Source: Flavobacterium sp. 11 (GTDB lineage: Bacteria > Bacteroidota > Bacteroidia > Flavobacteriales > Flavobacteriaceae). From it: a DNA stretch of 64,000 nt. The position numbers and the translations under genes are program-made. The notes beneath the pieces are model-generated. The model ran no database searches, was not told where the DNA came from, and was given only the letters and a program-made list of their open reading frames with translations. Each line of letters begins with the position of its first letter. Position 1 is the first letter of the stretch. Where the stretch lies: the NCBI RefSeq assembly GCF_002754315.1, contig NZ_PEFE01000001.1:1612001-1676000 (forward strand). Direction: 5' to 3'. Positions 1 through 10,133 of this stretch are shown here, piece after piece.

Positions 1-48
1 AAACGTATTAAAAGAAGCAACGGAATTATGCAGTTATATTTAAAATAA
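1..48 (+). other. possible 3' end of an upstream gene
   Basis: The window opens 80 bases before the first full gene. Two forward frames are open from the edge: one ends with TAA at 41-43 (last residues NVLKEATELCSYI) and one with TAA at 46-48. The first looks more protein-like, but 13 residues are too few to assign a family, and the real frame cannot be decided from this sequence. Confidence 0.25.
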
Positions 49-80
49 TACAGGATTGTTTAATTTTAAATTCAAATCAT

Positions 81-1436
81 ATGAAAGTTAAATTTATTGG
101 TGGAGCAGGTACAGTAACCGGTTCAAAAACATTAATTGAAAGTAATGGGATTCGGATTTTGATAGACTGTGGATTGTTTCAGGGCATCAAGCCTTTACGG
201 GAACTCAATTGGGAACCTTTACCTATTTTACCAGCCACGATAGATTTTGTTTTGCTCACTCACGGCCATTTAGATCATTGCGGTTGGTTGCCAAGATTGG
301 TAAATCAAGGTTTTGAAGGTAAAATTTATTGCACGAGTCCCACAAAAGACATTACTAAACTCATCCTGCTGGATAGTGCGAAAATTCAGGAAGAAGAAGC
401 TAAAAATGCTAATGAAGGGAAATATTCCAAACATGAAATTGCCGAACCACTTTATACGGTAGAACAGGCTGAAAAAGTTTTTCCGTTTTTTAGAGTAATT
501 AAAACCAATGAACCAGTTCCTTTGGATGCCCAAATTGAAGCTGTTTACACAAATGCAGGCCATATTTTAGGAGCTTGCAGCATTGCGTTGACACTTGAAA
601 ATAAAACGTTGGTTTTTTCCGGAGACATTGGCCGCGATAATGATGTATTGATGTATCCGCCAACCAAACCTAAAAAAGCCGATTATGTTTTTCTCGAAAG
701 TACCTATGGCAATCGATTACATCCTCAAACAGATACTAAATTAGAATTGGAAACTTATATAAATAATACCGTTGAGAAAGGCGGAACCATCATTATTCCG
801 AGTTTTGCCGTAGAGCGTGCCCAAACCATCATGTACTTATTGTGGCAACTCAGAGAGGAGGATAAAATCCCTAATATTCCTTATATTATTGACACTCCAA
901 TGGGGATTAATGCACTGAATATTTTTTCGAATAATAAAAAATGGCACAAGTTATCGCTGGAAGAATGTGCCGAAATGAGTAAAATGTTTTCATTGGTTTC
1001 TGATTATCAAGAAACCATGCAGGTTATTTTTGATGAACAGCCTAAAGTGGTTATTGCTGCCAGCGGAATGGTAACTGGAGGAAGAGTATTGGGGTATCTC
1101 GAACATTATATTGGCCTTCCGGAAACTACCGTAATTATTGTGGGATATCAAGCCGAAGGAACCCGCGGAAGAAAATTACTGGAAGGAGCAAAAGAAATTA
1201 AAATTCATGGTCGCTATTATCCTGTAAAAGCTAATATTTTGGAAATACAAGGTTTGTCTGCACATGGAGATCAAAAAGATTTGCTTAACTGGTTGTCAGA
1301 ATTGGAAAATAAACCTACACGAGTTTTTCTTGTGCATGGAGAAAATGAGCCTATGGATGAGCTTCGTATAAAAATTCATGAAAAATATGGTTTTGACTGT
1401 AAAATTCCTTTAATGGGACAAGAATTTGAGTTGTAA
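81..1436 (+). CDS. beta-CASP metallo-beta-lactamase ribonuclease
   Basis: Cytoplasmic zinc-dependent RNA-processing nuclease of the YSH1/CPSF73-like beta-CASP family. The metal motif THGHLDHCG puts His61, His63, Asp65 and His66 in place; His161 (NAGHILG) and Asp182 (GDIGR) complete the site. Next come ESTYGNR (206-212), the beta-CASP insert (IIPSFAVERAQ, then AASGMVTGGR) and the C-terminal LSAHGD motif, which marks the RNA-specific branch. At 451 residues it is the usual full length for bacterial stand-alone members, with no KH or other extension. The ATG at 81 follows a short AT-rich leader. A small hairpin (AAATTC/GAATTT) just after the stop runs into a T-rich stretch and may end the transcript. 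The substrate RNA cannot be inferred from context. Confidence 0.88.
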   Translation: MKVKFIGGAGTVTGSKTLIESNGIRILIDCGLFQGIKPLRELNWEPLPILPATIDFVLLTHGHLDHCGWLPRLVNQGFEGKIYCTSPTKDITKLILLDSAKIQEEEAKNANEGKYSKHEIAEPLYTVEQAEKVFPFFRVIKTNEPVPLDAQIEAVYTNAGHILGACSIALTLENKTLVFSGDIGRDNDVLMYPPTKPKKADYVFLESTYGNRLHPQTDTKLELETYINNTVEKGGTIIIPSFAVERAQTIMYLLWQLREEDKIPNIPYIIDTPMGINALNIFSNNKKWHKLSLEECAEMSKMFSLVSDYQETMQVIFDEQPKVVIAASGMVTGGRVLGYLEHYIGLPETTVIIVGYQAEGTRGRKLLEGAKEIKIHGRYYPVKANILEIQGLSAHGDQKDLLNWLSELENKPTRVFLVHGENEPMDELRIKIHEKYGFDCKIPLMGQEFEL

Positions 1437-1475
1437 ATTCTTTAGGAATTTAATTTTTTGATGTGATAAAATCAC

Positions 1476-1483
1476 TAATTTTG
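1476..1483 (+). promoter_or_regulatory. -7 promoter box for the metal cluster
   Basis: TAATTTTG fits the Bacteroidota -7 consensus TAnnTTTG. A TTG lies 15 bases upstream (1458-1460), slightly closer than usual. The GTG start codon of the next gene is only 5 bases downstream, so the mRNA would have almost no leader. Confidence 0.4.
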
Positions 1484-1487
1484 CAAG

Positions 1488-1889
1488 GTGAAATTTAACA
1501 AACATATAAGTATACTTCTGGCTTTTTTCGTATTGGTTTCCAATATGGGATTAGCATTTAATGTTCGTTATTGTGGAAGTGAGATTACTTCGGTAACTCT
1601 TAAAACACCTGTTCAGGACCAAAAATTAGAAAAAGATTGTTGTGGGGTTGTTGAAAAAGAATCACATTGTTGCAAAGACAAAGAGGTTAAATTTCAAAAG
1701 AAAACAGATGATTTAATTCAAAAAACAGTCTCTTTTCATCCCGATTTTATATTTCAAATGAATGAATGGAATCCTTCTGTGTTTTCATTTGTTTCAAATT
1801 TTAAAAACAGTCCATTTCTTTCGTATTACTGCGATGCAAATGCGCCTCCTTTTTTTAAATTATACCACCAATATATTTTCTACGCGTAG
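1488..1889 (+). CDS. HYC_CC_PP-type small exported Cys-rich protein
   Basis: A 133-residue protein with an N-terminal hydrophobic export signal (about 5-24). It has the ordered motifs that give this flavobacterial family its name: an RYCG (HYC-like) motif near 28, two CC pairs (KDCCG, HCCKD) and a C-terminal APPF. The cysteine pairs suggest metal binding. It starts with GTG at 1488; a later ATG would destroy the signal peptide, so the GTG is preferred. It lies 71 bases ahead of a TonB receptor and a periplasmic HMA protein, an arrangement typical of copper or other soft-metal uptake clusters. The biochemical role is not known to me. Confidence 0.75.
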   Translation: MKFNKHISILLAFFVLVSNMGLAFNVRYCGSEITSVTLKTPVQDQKLEKDCCGVVEKESHCCKDKEVKFQKKTDDLIQKTVSFHPDFIFQMNEWNPSVFSFVSNFKNSPFLSYYCDANAPPFFKLYHQYIFYA

Positions 1890-1913
1890 TTTTAATGTTT
1901 CTATAAAAACTTG

Positions 1914-1942
1914 AATCACACCTTTGTGATTTTACATTTTTC
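1914..1942 (+). promoter_or_regulatory. hairpin before the TonB receptor
   Basis: AATCACA-CCTT-TGTGATT forms a perfect 7-bp stem followed by TTTACATTTTT, 19 bases ahead of the receptor ATG. It could be a weak terminator/attenuator or an operator palindrome between the first and second genes of the metal cluster. Confidence 0.35.
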
Positions 1943-1960
1943 AAACATTAAAAATCAATC

Positions 1961-3973
1961 ATGCAAAAACAAATTTCAATACTTTTATTGTTCTTCTTTT
2001 GCGCTTTTAATTCTTTTGCTCAAGATACTTTGCAGGAGATAAAAGTAAAAGGCAACAGTAAAAGTTTAAAAAAATCATATAGCTTAACGGCTAATACTAC
2101 AGTACTGACAAGCAAAGAGCTACTCAAAGCTGCTTGTTGTAATTTAGCAGAAAGTTTTGAAACCAATCCTTCAATCGACGTTAATTTTTCGGATGCTTTG
2201 ACGGGAACGAAACAAATAAAAATGCTGGGATTAACGAGTCCTTATTTGATGATTACTGAGGAAAATATTCCTTCGGTGCGTGGTGCTTCTCAAGCCTACG
2301 GATTATCATTCACTCCGGGAACTTGGGTCGAAAGTATTCAAATCACTAAAGGAGCTGGAAGTGTAGTTAACGGCTTCGAAAGTATTTCGGGACAAATTAA
2401 TACCGAATTGATAAAGCCCATTAGCGATATTCCATTTTTTCTTAATGCGTATGGTTCAACAGATTCTCGATTCGAATTAAACACGCATTTCAACAAGAAA
2501 ATTTCCGAGAAATGGAGTAGTAGCTTGTTTGTTCACGGAAACACGAGGGTTTCAAAAAACGATATGAATGACGATGGTTTTCTGGACAATCCATTAGCAA
2601 AACAAATCAATGTTTTGAACCGTTGGCAATATACCAATGCCGAAAAAGGATGGGTAAGTTTCATCAACTTCCGTTATATGAATGATCAAAAACAAACAGG
2701 AGAATTAAATTTTGACCCTGATAGAGATAAGGGGACAACGAATTATTGGGGCTCCGAAATCAATACAGAACGGTTTGATGTTTCCACTAAATTAGGGTAT
2801 GTTTTTCCGGATATGCCGTATCAGAGTATTGGTTTTCAAAATGCTTTTAATAGTCATGATCAAAATTCTTATTTTGGGTTAAATAAATATAATATTAAAC
2901 AAAAAAGTTATTATTCGAACCTTATTTTTAATTCGATTATCAATAATACAAAACATAAATTTTCAACGGGTCTGAACTTCACCTATGATAAATACGGTGA
3001 GTTTGTCAATGCAAATGATTACAGCAGGATTGATAATTCGGTTGGCGCTTTTTTCGAATATACCTATGATAACACAGATGATTTTAGTGTAGTTCTTGGC
3101 GGTAGAATAGACAATCATAATCGTTTGGGAACTTTTGCTACGCCAAGATTGCATGTGCGATACAATCCTTGGGAGAAAGGTGTTTTGCGATTTTCAGCAG
3201 GAAGAGGGAAACGAAGCGCTAATGTTTTTGCCGAAAATCAACAGCTTTTGGCAAGTTCAAGAACCTTTGATTTTTTGGATACCAATGGAAAAATATACGG
3301 TTTGAATCCTGAAATTGCATGGAATTACGGGCTGAGTTTTATGCAGGGCTTTTTACTTTTTGGTAAAAGTGCTGATGTTGGTTTTGATTTCTACAGAACC
3401 GATTTTCAAAATCAGGCAGTTGTTGATGTGATGCAAAGTCCGCAACAGGTTTTGTTTTACAACTTAATTGGGAAATCGTATGCCAATAGTTTGCAAGTAG
3501 AGTTTAATTATGAATTAGCTAAACATTTTAATTTGAGGACAGCCTACAAGTACTATGATATTCAAGCGGATTATTTGTCAGGAACGTATCAAAGGCCATT
3601 GCAGGCAAAACATCGTTTCTTTGGGAATTTAGGATATGAAACCCATATTTTGGATAAAGGAAAACAATGGAAGTTTGATTATACTTTCAATTGGCTCGGC
3701 AAACAACAATTGCCCAATACATCAACAAATCCTGTAGAAGATAGGCTACCAGAATTATCGCCATCATTTTCTGTGATGAATATACAAGTTACACGAACTT
3801 TTTCTTCTACTTTTGAAATCTATATTGGTGGAGAAAATATTGGAAATTACAAACAAGATAACGTTATCTTGGGTAATGAAAATCCATTTGGTCCTACTTT
3901 TGATGCGTCGATAGTTTATGGTCCAGTTTTTGGACAAATGTATTATGCGGGTTTACGTTTTAAAATTAAATAG
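1961..3973 (+). CDS. TonB-dependent outer-membrane receptor, metal type
   Basis: Outer-membrane beta-barrel importer energised by TonB. It has a signal peptide (1-21, cut after SFAQ), a plug domain (about 30-150) with the family-typical stretch AESFETNPSIDV and ITKGAGSVVNGFESISGQI, then a 22-strand-type barrel ending in YYAGLRFKIK. It lacks the N-terminal carboxypeptidase-like domain of SusC-type receptors, and at 670 residues is short, like copper/heavy-metal receptors. A CC pair (AACCNLAE, near 53) sits at the start of the plug. It lies between a Cys-rich small exported protein and a CxxC metallochaperone (19 bases to the latter), which points to a metal ion or metallophore substrate, probably copper. 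The substrate is inference from context. Confidence 0.82.
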   Translation: MQKQISILLLFFFCAFNSFAQDTLQEIKVKGNSKSLKKSYSLTANTTVLTSKELLKAACCNLAESFETNPSIDVNFSDALTGTKQIKMLGLTSPYLMITEENIPSVRGASQAYGLSFTPGTWVESIQITKGAGSVVNGFESISGQINTELIKPISDIPFFLNAYGSTDSRFELNTHFNKKISEKWSSSLFVHGNTRVSKNDMNDDGFLDNPLAKQINVLNRWQYTNAEKGWVSFINFRYMNDQKQTGELNFDPDRDKGTTNYWGSEINTERFDVSTKLGYVFPDMPYQSIGFQNAFNSHDQNSYFGLNKYNIKQKSYYSNLIFNSIINNTKHKFSTGLNFTYDKYGEFVNANDYSRIDNSVGAFFEYTYDNTDDFSVVLGGRIDNHNRLGTFATPRLHVRYNPWEKGVLRFSAGRGKRSANVFAENQQLLASSRTFDFLDTNGKIYGLNPEIAWNYGLSFMQGFLLFGKSADVGFDFYRTDFQNQAVVDVMQSPQQVLFYNLIGKSYANSLQVEFNYELAKHFNLRTAYKYYDIQADYLSGTYQRPLQAKHRFFGNLGYETHILDKGKQWKFDYTFNWLGKQQLPNTSTNPVEDRLPELSPSFSVMNIQVTRTFSSTFEIYIGGENIGNYKQDNVILGNENPFGPTFDASIVYGPVFGQMYYAGLRFKIK

Positions 3974-3991
3974 TCTTAAAAAAATTAAATT

Positions 3992-4333
3992 ATGAAAAAT
4001 ATAATTGTAGTACTGTTACTGACATTTGTTGGATTTACAGTTCAGGCTCAAGAAGTGAAAAATAAAAATGCTAAAGTTGAATTTCATGTGAGCGGGAATT
4101 GTGAAATGTGTAAAAAGAGAATTGAAAAAGCGGCATTAAGTGTCTCGGGAGTGAAATCTGCCGATTGGCATATGGATTGTGGCACTTTATATTTGATTGC
4201 AAACGAACAGAAAACGGATGTTCTTACGATTCAAAAAGCGATTGCAAAAGTTGGTCACGATACAGATGAAGTCAAGGCATTAAAGGAAGATTATGAAAAG
4301 CTTCATACTTGTTGCCAATATGAGCGAAAATGA
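3992..4333 (+). CDS. periplasmic heavy-metal-associated (HMA) protein
   Basis: A 113-residue exported single HMA domain. A signal peptide (1-20, ending VQAQ) is followed by the ferredoxin-like HMA fold with metal motif GNCEMC (Cys37, Cys40), then a GVKSADW strand. Additional Cys63 and a C-terminal Cys107-Cys108 pair are unusual for plain CopZ-like chaperones and could be a second site. It follows the TonB receptor by 18 bases and is the last gene of the cluster before a strong terminator. The likely role is receiving a soft metal ion (Cu+ or similar) in the periplasm after TonB import. The metal cannot be specified from sequence. Confidence 0.8.
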   Translation: MKNIIVVLLLTFVGFTVQAQEVKNKNAKVEFHVSGNCEMCKKRIEKAALSVSGVKSADWHMDCGTLYLIANEQKTDVLTIQKAIAKVGHDTDEVKALKEDYEKLHTCCQYERK

Positions 4334-4341
4334 TTTTAAAG

Positions 4342-4370
4342 AAAACCAAAGTGAAAGCTTTGGTTTTTTT
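4342..4370 (+). terminator. intrinsic terminator after the metal cluster
   Basis: AAAACCAAAG-TGAAAG-CTTTGGTTTT, a perfect 10-bp stem continuing into a T run, 8 bases after the HMA stop codon. Confidence 0.8.
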
Positions 4371-4606
4371 AATGCCATATTTTGAATGTTTTTTTGAATG
4401 AAATTATGGTGGTTAACTATAAAAAGCCATGTTTTTAAAGCGCTAGAATCCCGAATAAAAAAAACAATATTTGATTGTTGGCAATGGAAAGTTAATTCGG
4501 CTAATTTAAATAGTTAATAAAACTTTAAAATAGTAGCATAAATTGTGGTTAAGATATATTATCCGTACTTTCACGCACGAATAATTTTAGCATAAAACAC
4601 CGTAGA

Positions 4607-5287
4607 ATGAACGATTTTGATTGGAAGAATTTGATTGACCCGCTTTTTTATATTCATTTTGATGTTAATGGAATTAAATTGGGTATTTATATAGTTTTAT
4701 TTATTGTTTTTGCAGAAACAGGTCTTTTTGCGGGGTTCTTTTTACCAGGAGATAGTTTGTTGTTTTTAGCAGGGATTTACAGCCGTGATTTAATAGAAAA
4801 CATTTTATTCATTGAAAATGATTTTGCGAATGTTGTTCTTTTATCAACACTTGTGGCTTTAGCAGGTATCTTGGGTAATGTTGTTGGATATTGGTTTGGT
4901 TCAAAAAGCGGTTATTACTTGTACAATAAGGAAGATAGTTTTTGGTTTAAGAAAAAATATTTAGTTCAATCAAAAGATTTCTTTGAAAAATACGGAGGCA
5001 AAGCAATTATTTTTGCTCGATTCCTGCCAATATTTAGAACATTTGCGCCAATAGTAGCTGGAATTGTTTCTATGGACAAAAAGAAATTTATGTTTTATAA
5101 CATTTTAAGTTCTTTCATTTGGTCATTCACATTGATTTTCGCAGGGCATTATTTATATGGTTTTCTACTTGAAAATTATCAGATTGATTTGAAAGAGCAC
5201 ATCGAAATAATTGTTATAGCTTTAGTTGGGATTACTGTTTTACCGGTAATTTATAAGTTCAGCAGAAAGTCAAAAACTCAAGAATAA
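4607..5287 (+). CDS. DedA family membrane protein
   Basis: A 226-residue integral inner-membrane protein of the DedA/VTT family, whose members act in lipid-carrier or phospholipid flipping. The signatures are AETGLFAGFFLPGDSLL near 36-52, GNVVGYWFGSKSGYYLY near 90-107, and FARFLPIFRTFAPIVAG near 140-158 with the conserved Arg residues of the family. Hydrophobic segments are seen near 25-60, 78-98, 160-180 and 195-215. It starts at ATG 4607 after a 273-base gap that holds the upstream terminator and no other gene. It appears monocistronic, ending before the terminator at 5375-5410. Confidence 0.87.
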   Translation: MNDFDWKNLIDPLFYIHFDVNGIKLGIYIVLFIVFAETGLFAGFFLPGDSLLFLAGIYSRDLIENILFIENDFANVVLLSTLVALAGILGNVVGYWFGSKSGYYLYNKEDSFWFKKKYLVQSKDFFEKYGGKAIIFARFLPIFRTFAPIVAGIVSMDKKKFMFYNILSSFIWSFTLIFAGHYLYGFLLENYQIDLKEHIEIIVIALVGITVLPVIYKFSRKSKTQE

Positions 5288-5374
5288 TTAATGATTTTTT
5301 ATCATAAAAAAACCGTCTCGTAAAAACAGAGACTATTAAAGAAGTCATTTTGGAATTTGATAATAATGAATAAG

Positions 5375-5410
5375 AAGGAGCATAAATCTAGAGTTTATGC
5401 TCCTTTTTTT
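5375..5410. terminator. strong hairpin terminator, probably for dedA
   Basis: AAGGAGCATAAA-TCTAGAG-TTTATGCTCCTT, a 12-bp perfect stem followed by five more T. It reads best on the plus strand. The 5' arm is preceded by few A residues, so use by the converging gene is less likely. Confidence 0.7.
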
Positions 5411-5577
5411 GCATAGATTCAGGAATTAATGAGATGTACATATTTATAGCAGTAAAAAAAACAGCTTAGTGCGTATTCTGATTTAGATGACTAAATAGTA
5501 CCTATAGCTGATTTTCTTAGTAAAGCCAATGGGTTAATTGATTTTACTTATTATGAATTATCGAAAAAAGAGTTTTT
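5411..5577. other. gap with a possible decayed reading frame
   Basis: No intact gene. In one forward frame the codons after a TAA near 5493 read protein-like (IVPIADFLSKANGLIDFTYY) and run open to the end of the gap; upstream of the TAA the same frame also reads protein-like (SAYSDLDD). This could be the remnant of a lost gene or chance. Confidence 0.2.
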
Positions 5578-7935
5578 TTATAAATCAATAATTTGCGTTT
5601 CAGAAATCAGTTCGCCATTATAAGTAAAACCTTCTATAATTATTTTTATTTTTTTCTGATTGAAATTTGGAACATCAATTTGAGAACTATTTTTTTGGTC
5701 CGTTAATAGGGTAGGAATCCAATTAATTACCCCGTAATACAAAAAACCTTGGCTCAAAGTTGAATTATAGTTAGAGTTTTCAAATTTTGGTGCTGTAGTA
5801 AAACCATTTGCCAATTCTGAGCTTTTTACATTAGTTTTTAGAGTACTATATATAGGTTTTTTAGTGTATATCCTTATGATTCCTTGAAGATTTCTACCAG
5901 ATGGGATTAATGCATTCGGATTCATGTATATTTCTTCCAGTTCATTCATTTGTATGTTTTGCAAATAGGAAAAGTCCCTAATTTGAATATTGTCGACAAA
6001 AATTTCGGGTCGAGCTGGAATATTTGAACCAGAATTTAGGACCGTAATGCTAACATCCATACCATTGTCAGACACCTTAAATCCACGAGTATTAATAAAA
6101 GTTAAAAGGTTCATTGTCTCTTGTTCGGAAATTTTATAACCTCTTAAATTTCTATTTTCCATAGTGTTGGCATGGGTTAACATATTTTTTTTAGCCTCTG
6201 CTTTAACAGTGACAGTATTTAATTCAATAATGTCATCTTCGAAAACAGGTAATTCTAAAATTTGAGAGTTTGTTGTTTGTTGTAAGTCGGTAGGGTTAAA
6301 TCCTTTAAATGGGAACTTATATTCTCGATTACCATTTGTTATTTTCGCTGTATGAGTTAATTTTAAAGGTGTTGCTTCAACGTTTTTGAGCAAACTGAAA
6401 TCTACTGAAGCTGAGTCTTTCAATACCAGATATTTGAATTCAAAATCTCCTGTTTCAGTTATAGGAGATTGAACATTGATTTGATGATGAAACGCACGGA
6501 ATCTAATGTTGTAATCTTTCGCATTCTTTAAAGTAGGAGTCAATACTCTTCCTTTTACCGTAAGTCCCATGTCAAATTCATAATTGGGTTGTGGTGGATT
6601 TTGAACAATTTCGTTCCACGAGTATTTGGATTTTGATTGATTGAGCATGGCTAAGTCCAACTCGTATTTCTTGGCGGTATTTGGGTTCGTTTGGTATAAA
6701 TCAATGTTTTTTATTGGTTTAATTAAATAGAAATTAGATAAAAAATCAGAAGTTATGGAAGTGTTTTTTTCGGTTGCAATAGAATTTGCGGGTACTATTG
6801 AAACGCTGAGGTTAGCATCGTTCTGACTGGATAGACCTTCAATTTGTATGGTACCAGTGTTAGTTGTTTTTTTAGAAAGAGTAAACTTTTGAGTTAAATT
6901 AGGGAGTTTGATGATGGTTCTTTCTGCAAGCTGATTCATGTTTTCATCTATAATTCGCACCGTATTGACGCCATTGGAGATGTTTTCGGTTGAAAATATG
7001 ATATTTTGCTCTAATGAATTTGAATCTAAAGCAATATCAAATAGTAAAGCCCTTTCATCTTGCTGAACAACTAAAAATAATTGCTTTGATTTTAAATCAT
7101 TAAATGTTGTAGCATTCGTTTTGATTTTAACTGATGCTTTATTGTTTAATGTATAACAATTTACTTCAAGAGACAATCCTTTAGTAGAAGGGTTTGGGAG
7201 TGTTTGTTGAATGATTTTGTTATTTATTTCTAACGTTAGTGAATAGGGATCATTTTTGGGTGTAACAATGAATTTTCCCAATCCATCGCTATTAATTGCA
7301 ATCTCTGAAACTACTTCGTTAATGCTGTTTCTTAATTTTGCTGTCAAATTTCCAATTGGATTATTGAACATGTCTACGATTTTAACACCAACGGTATTAG
7401 TGATTCCATAAACTAAAGTGCCACCTTCTGGATGAATTTCTATTTGAGCAGATGCCAAATTGCTTTTTGTAGTGTCGAAAAAATCGGTCTTTGCAGGATT
7501 GATGATTTTTATTGGATATATGCTAGACTCATTTTCTTGGAAGTTATTCATCCAATTAGTATACACTTGAATGTAATAATTCCCAGAGGGCAATTTCTTT
7601 AAATCTTTGAATGCTCCTTCAAAAGTACCCGTATTTGAGTAGGCAAGTTGTTGATTTATTTTTATGCCTGCTTGATTGTACAGAACTACAAAAACGTTCA
7701 TAGTTTTGTAAAAAGGTAAAAGTTCCTTTCGGTTGTAAGCATAGCCCTTAAACCAAATATCTTCTTCGGATAAATATGTATCTTTATTTAAGTGTAAATG
7801 AATGTTTTCTCGCTCTAAAGCAAAATAGTTATTTAGTTTTTCTACTATTTGTTCTTTCGGTCCATTAGTTTGACTGAAGTTTTTAGGGCAGAAAATAAAC
7901 AAAAAAAGGAGTAGCCAATTAAGTTTTGATAACAT
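5578..7935 (-). CDS. large exported MG2-like / TonB-plug-like protein
   Basis: A 785-residue exported protein with a signal peptide (1-21, ending NFSQ). The N-terminal part (about 30-130, with LHLNKDTYLSEEDIWFKGYA) looks like an alpha-2-macroglobulin MG2 domain, followed by further beta-sandwich repeats to about 470. Residues about 560-690 resemble a TonB receptor plug (VTVKAEAKKN, then IFVDNIQIRDFSYLQNIQM, then LQGIIRIYTKKP), but no beta-barrel follows; only about 95 residues remain. Proteins of this layout are common in Bacteroidota and their function is unresolved. It lies behind groEL on the same strand but is separated by the groEL terminator, so it is probably its own transcript. Confidence 0.65.
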   Translation of the reverse strand: MLSKLNWLLLFLFIFCPKNFSQTNGPKEQIVEKLNNYFALERENIHLHLNKDTYLSEEDIWFKGYAYNRKELLPFYKTMNVFVVLYNQAGIKINQQLAYSNTGTFEGAFKDLKKLPSGNYYIQVYTNWMNNFQENESSIYPIKIINPAKTDFFDTTKSNLASAQIEIHPEGGTLVYGITNTVGVKIVDMFNNPIGNLTAKLRNSINEVVSEIAINSDGLGKFIVTPKNDPYSLTLEINNKIIQQTLPNPSTKGLSLEVNCYTLNNKASVKIKTNATTFNDLKSKQLFLVVQQDERALLFDIALDSNSLEQNIIFSTENISNGVNTVRIIDENMNQLAERTIIKLPNLTQKFTLSKKTTNTGTIQIEGLSSQNDANLSVSIVPANSIATEKNTSITSDFLSNFYLIKPIKNIDLYQTNPNTAKKYELDLAMLNQSKSKYSWNEIVQNPPQPNYEFDMGLTVKGRVLTPTLKNAKDYNIRFRAFHHQINVQSPITETGDFEFKYLVLKDSASVDFSLLKNVEATPLKLTHTAKITNGNREYKFPFKGFNPTDLQQTTNSQILELPVFEDDIIELNTVTVKAEAKKNMLTHANTMENRNLRGYKISEQETMNLLTFINTRGFKVSDNGMDVSITVLNSGSNIPARPEIFVDNIQIRDFSYLQNIQMNELEEIYMNPNALIPSGRNLQGIIRIYTKKPIYSTLKTNVKSSELANGFTTAPKFENSNYNSTLSQGFLYYGVINWIPTLLTDQKNSSQIDVPNFNQKKIKIIIEGFTYNGELISETQIIDL

Positions 7936-7993
7936 AAAAATCAGTATCAGGAGGTTAATTTTGATTTGTATCTAAAACTATAAATATAAAAAT

Positions 7994-8030
7994 AAAATCC
8001 GAAGTGATGAGCTTCGGATTTTATTTTTTT
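7994..8030 (-). terminator. terminator of groES-groEL
   Basis: AAAATCCGAAG-TGATGAG-CTTCGGATTTT, an 11-bp stem between groEL and the next minus-strand gene. The minus-strand copy is followed by ATTTTTATATTT. Confidence 0.75.
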
Positions 8031-8050
8031 AAGATTTTTCTTAATTTTTA

Positions 8051-9718
<1,668 letters not shown>

Positions 9719-9720
<2 letters not shown>

Positions 9721-9994
9721 ATATTATTGCTAAAATATCGTCTTCACGCATGATCAAATAATCTTTTCCTTCCAGTTTTAATTCCGTACCAGCGTATTTT
9801 CCATAAAGCACAGAATCACCAATTTTTACAGTCATTGTGTGTTCTTTTGTTCCGTTTCCAACAGCAACAACAGTTCCTTTTTGTGGTTTTTCTTTTGCTG
9901 TATCTGGAATAAAAATTCCTGAAGCAGTTTTTGTTTCAGCTGCAACGGGTTCGATAAGAACTCTGTCTGAAAGAGGTTTAATGTTTAAAGCCAT
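9719..9994 (-). CDS. groES: co-chaperonin GroES (10 kDa subunit)
   Basis: The 91-residue heptameric lid of GroEL. It shows the family layout: [11 protein letters not shown] at the N-terminus, a mobile loop [18 protein letters not shown] (about 21-38) carrying the hydrophobic GIFIP contact for Gro[12 protein letters not shown] and the C-terminal [13 protein letters not shown]. It is first gene of the groES-groEL operon. No TAnnTTTG box is seen in its 95-base leader. A TGGCAC-N6-TGAA element lies at 10041-10056 instead. Confidence 0.97.
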
Positions 9995-10040
9995 GATTGT
10001 ATATTTTTATATTATTTATTTTTATTACGGTTATGGAGAT

Positions 10041-10073
10041 TTCAGAAATTGTGCCATCCTAATGAAACTGACA
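10041..10073 (-). promoter_or_regulatory. sigma-54-like / heat-shock promoter of groESL
   Basis: Reading the minus strand: TGTCAGTTTCATTAGGA, then directly TGGCACAATTTCTGAA. The second block has the -24 GG and spacing of a sigma-54 promoter (TGGCAC-N5-TTGCA) but CTGAA instead of TTGCA at -12. It lies 47-79 bases ahead of groES, where no housekeeping -7 box is visible. Confidence 0.4.
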
Positions 10074-10084
10074 TAATTTCTTAT

Positions 10085-10112
10085 AAAAAATGCCAGCTTT
10101 GACAGGCTGGCA
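10085..10112 (-). terminator. terminator of the miaB-secG run
   Basis: On the minus strand TGCCAGC-CTGTCAAA-GCTGGCA is followed by TTTTTTAT, directly downstream of secG and upstream of the groES promoter. Confidence 0.8.
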
Positions 10113-10133
10113 TTTAGAATATGTTGTAATAAT

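Noticed and set aside
4342..5410. Riboswitch before dedA
   Set aside because: The 273-base gap has a terminator hairpin and AT-rich sequence, but no recognisable aptamer pattern.
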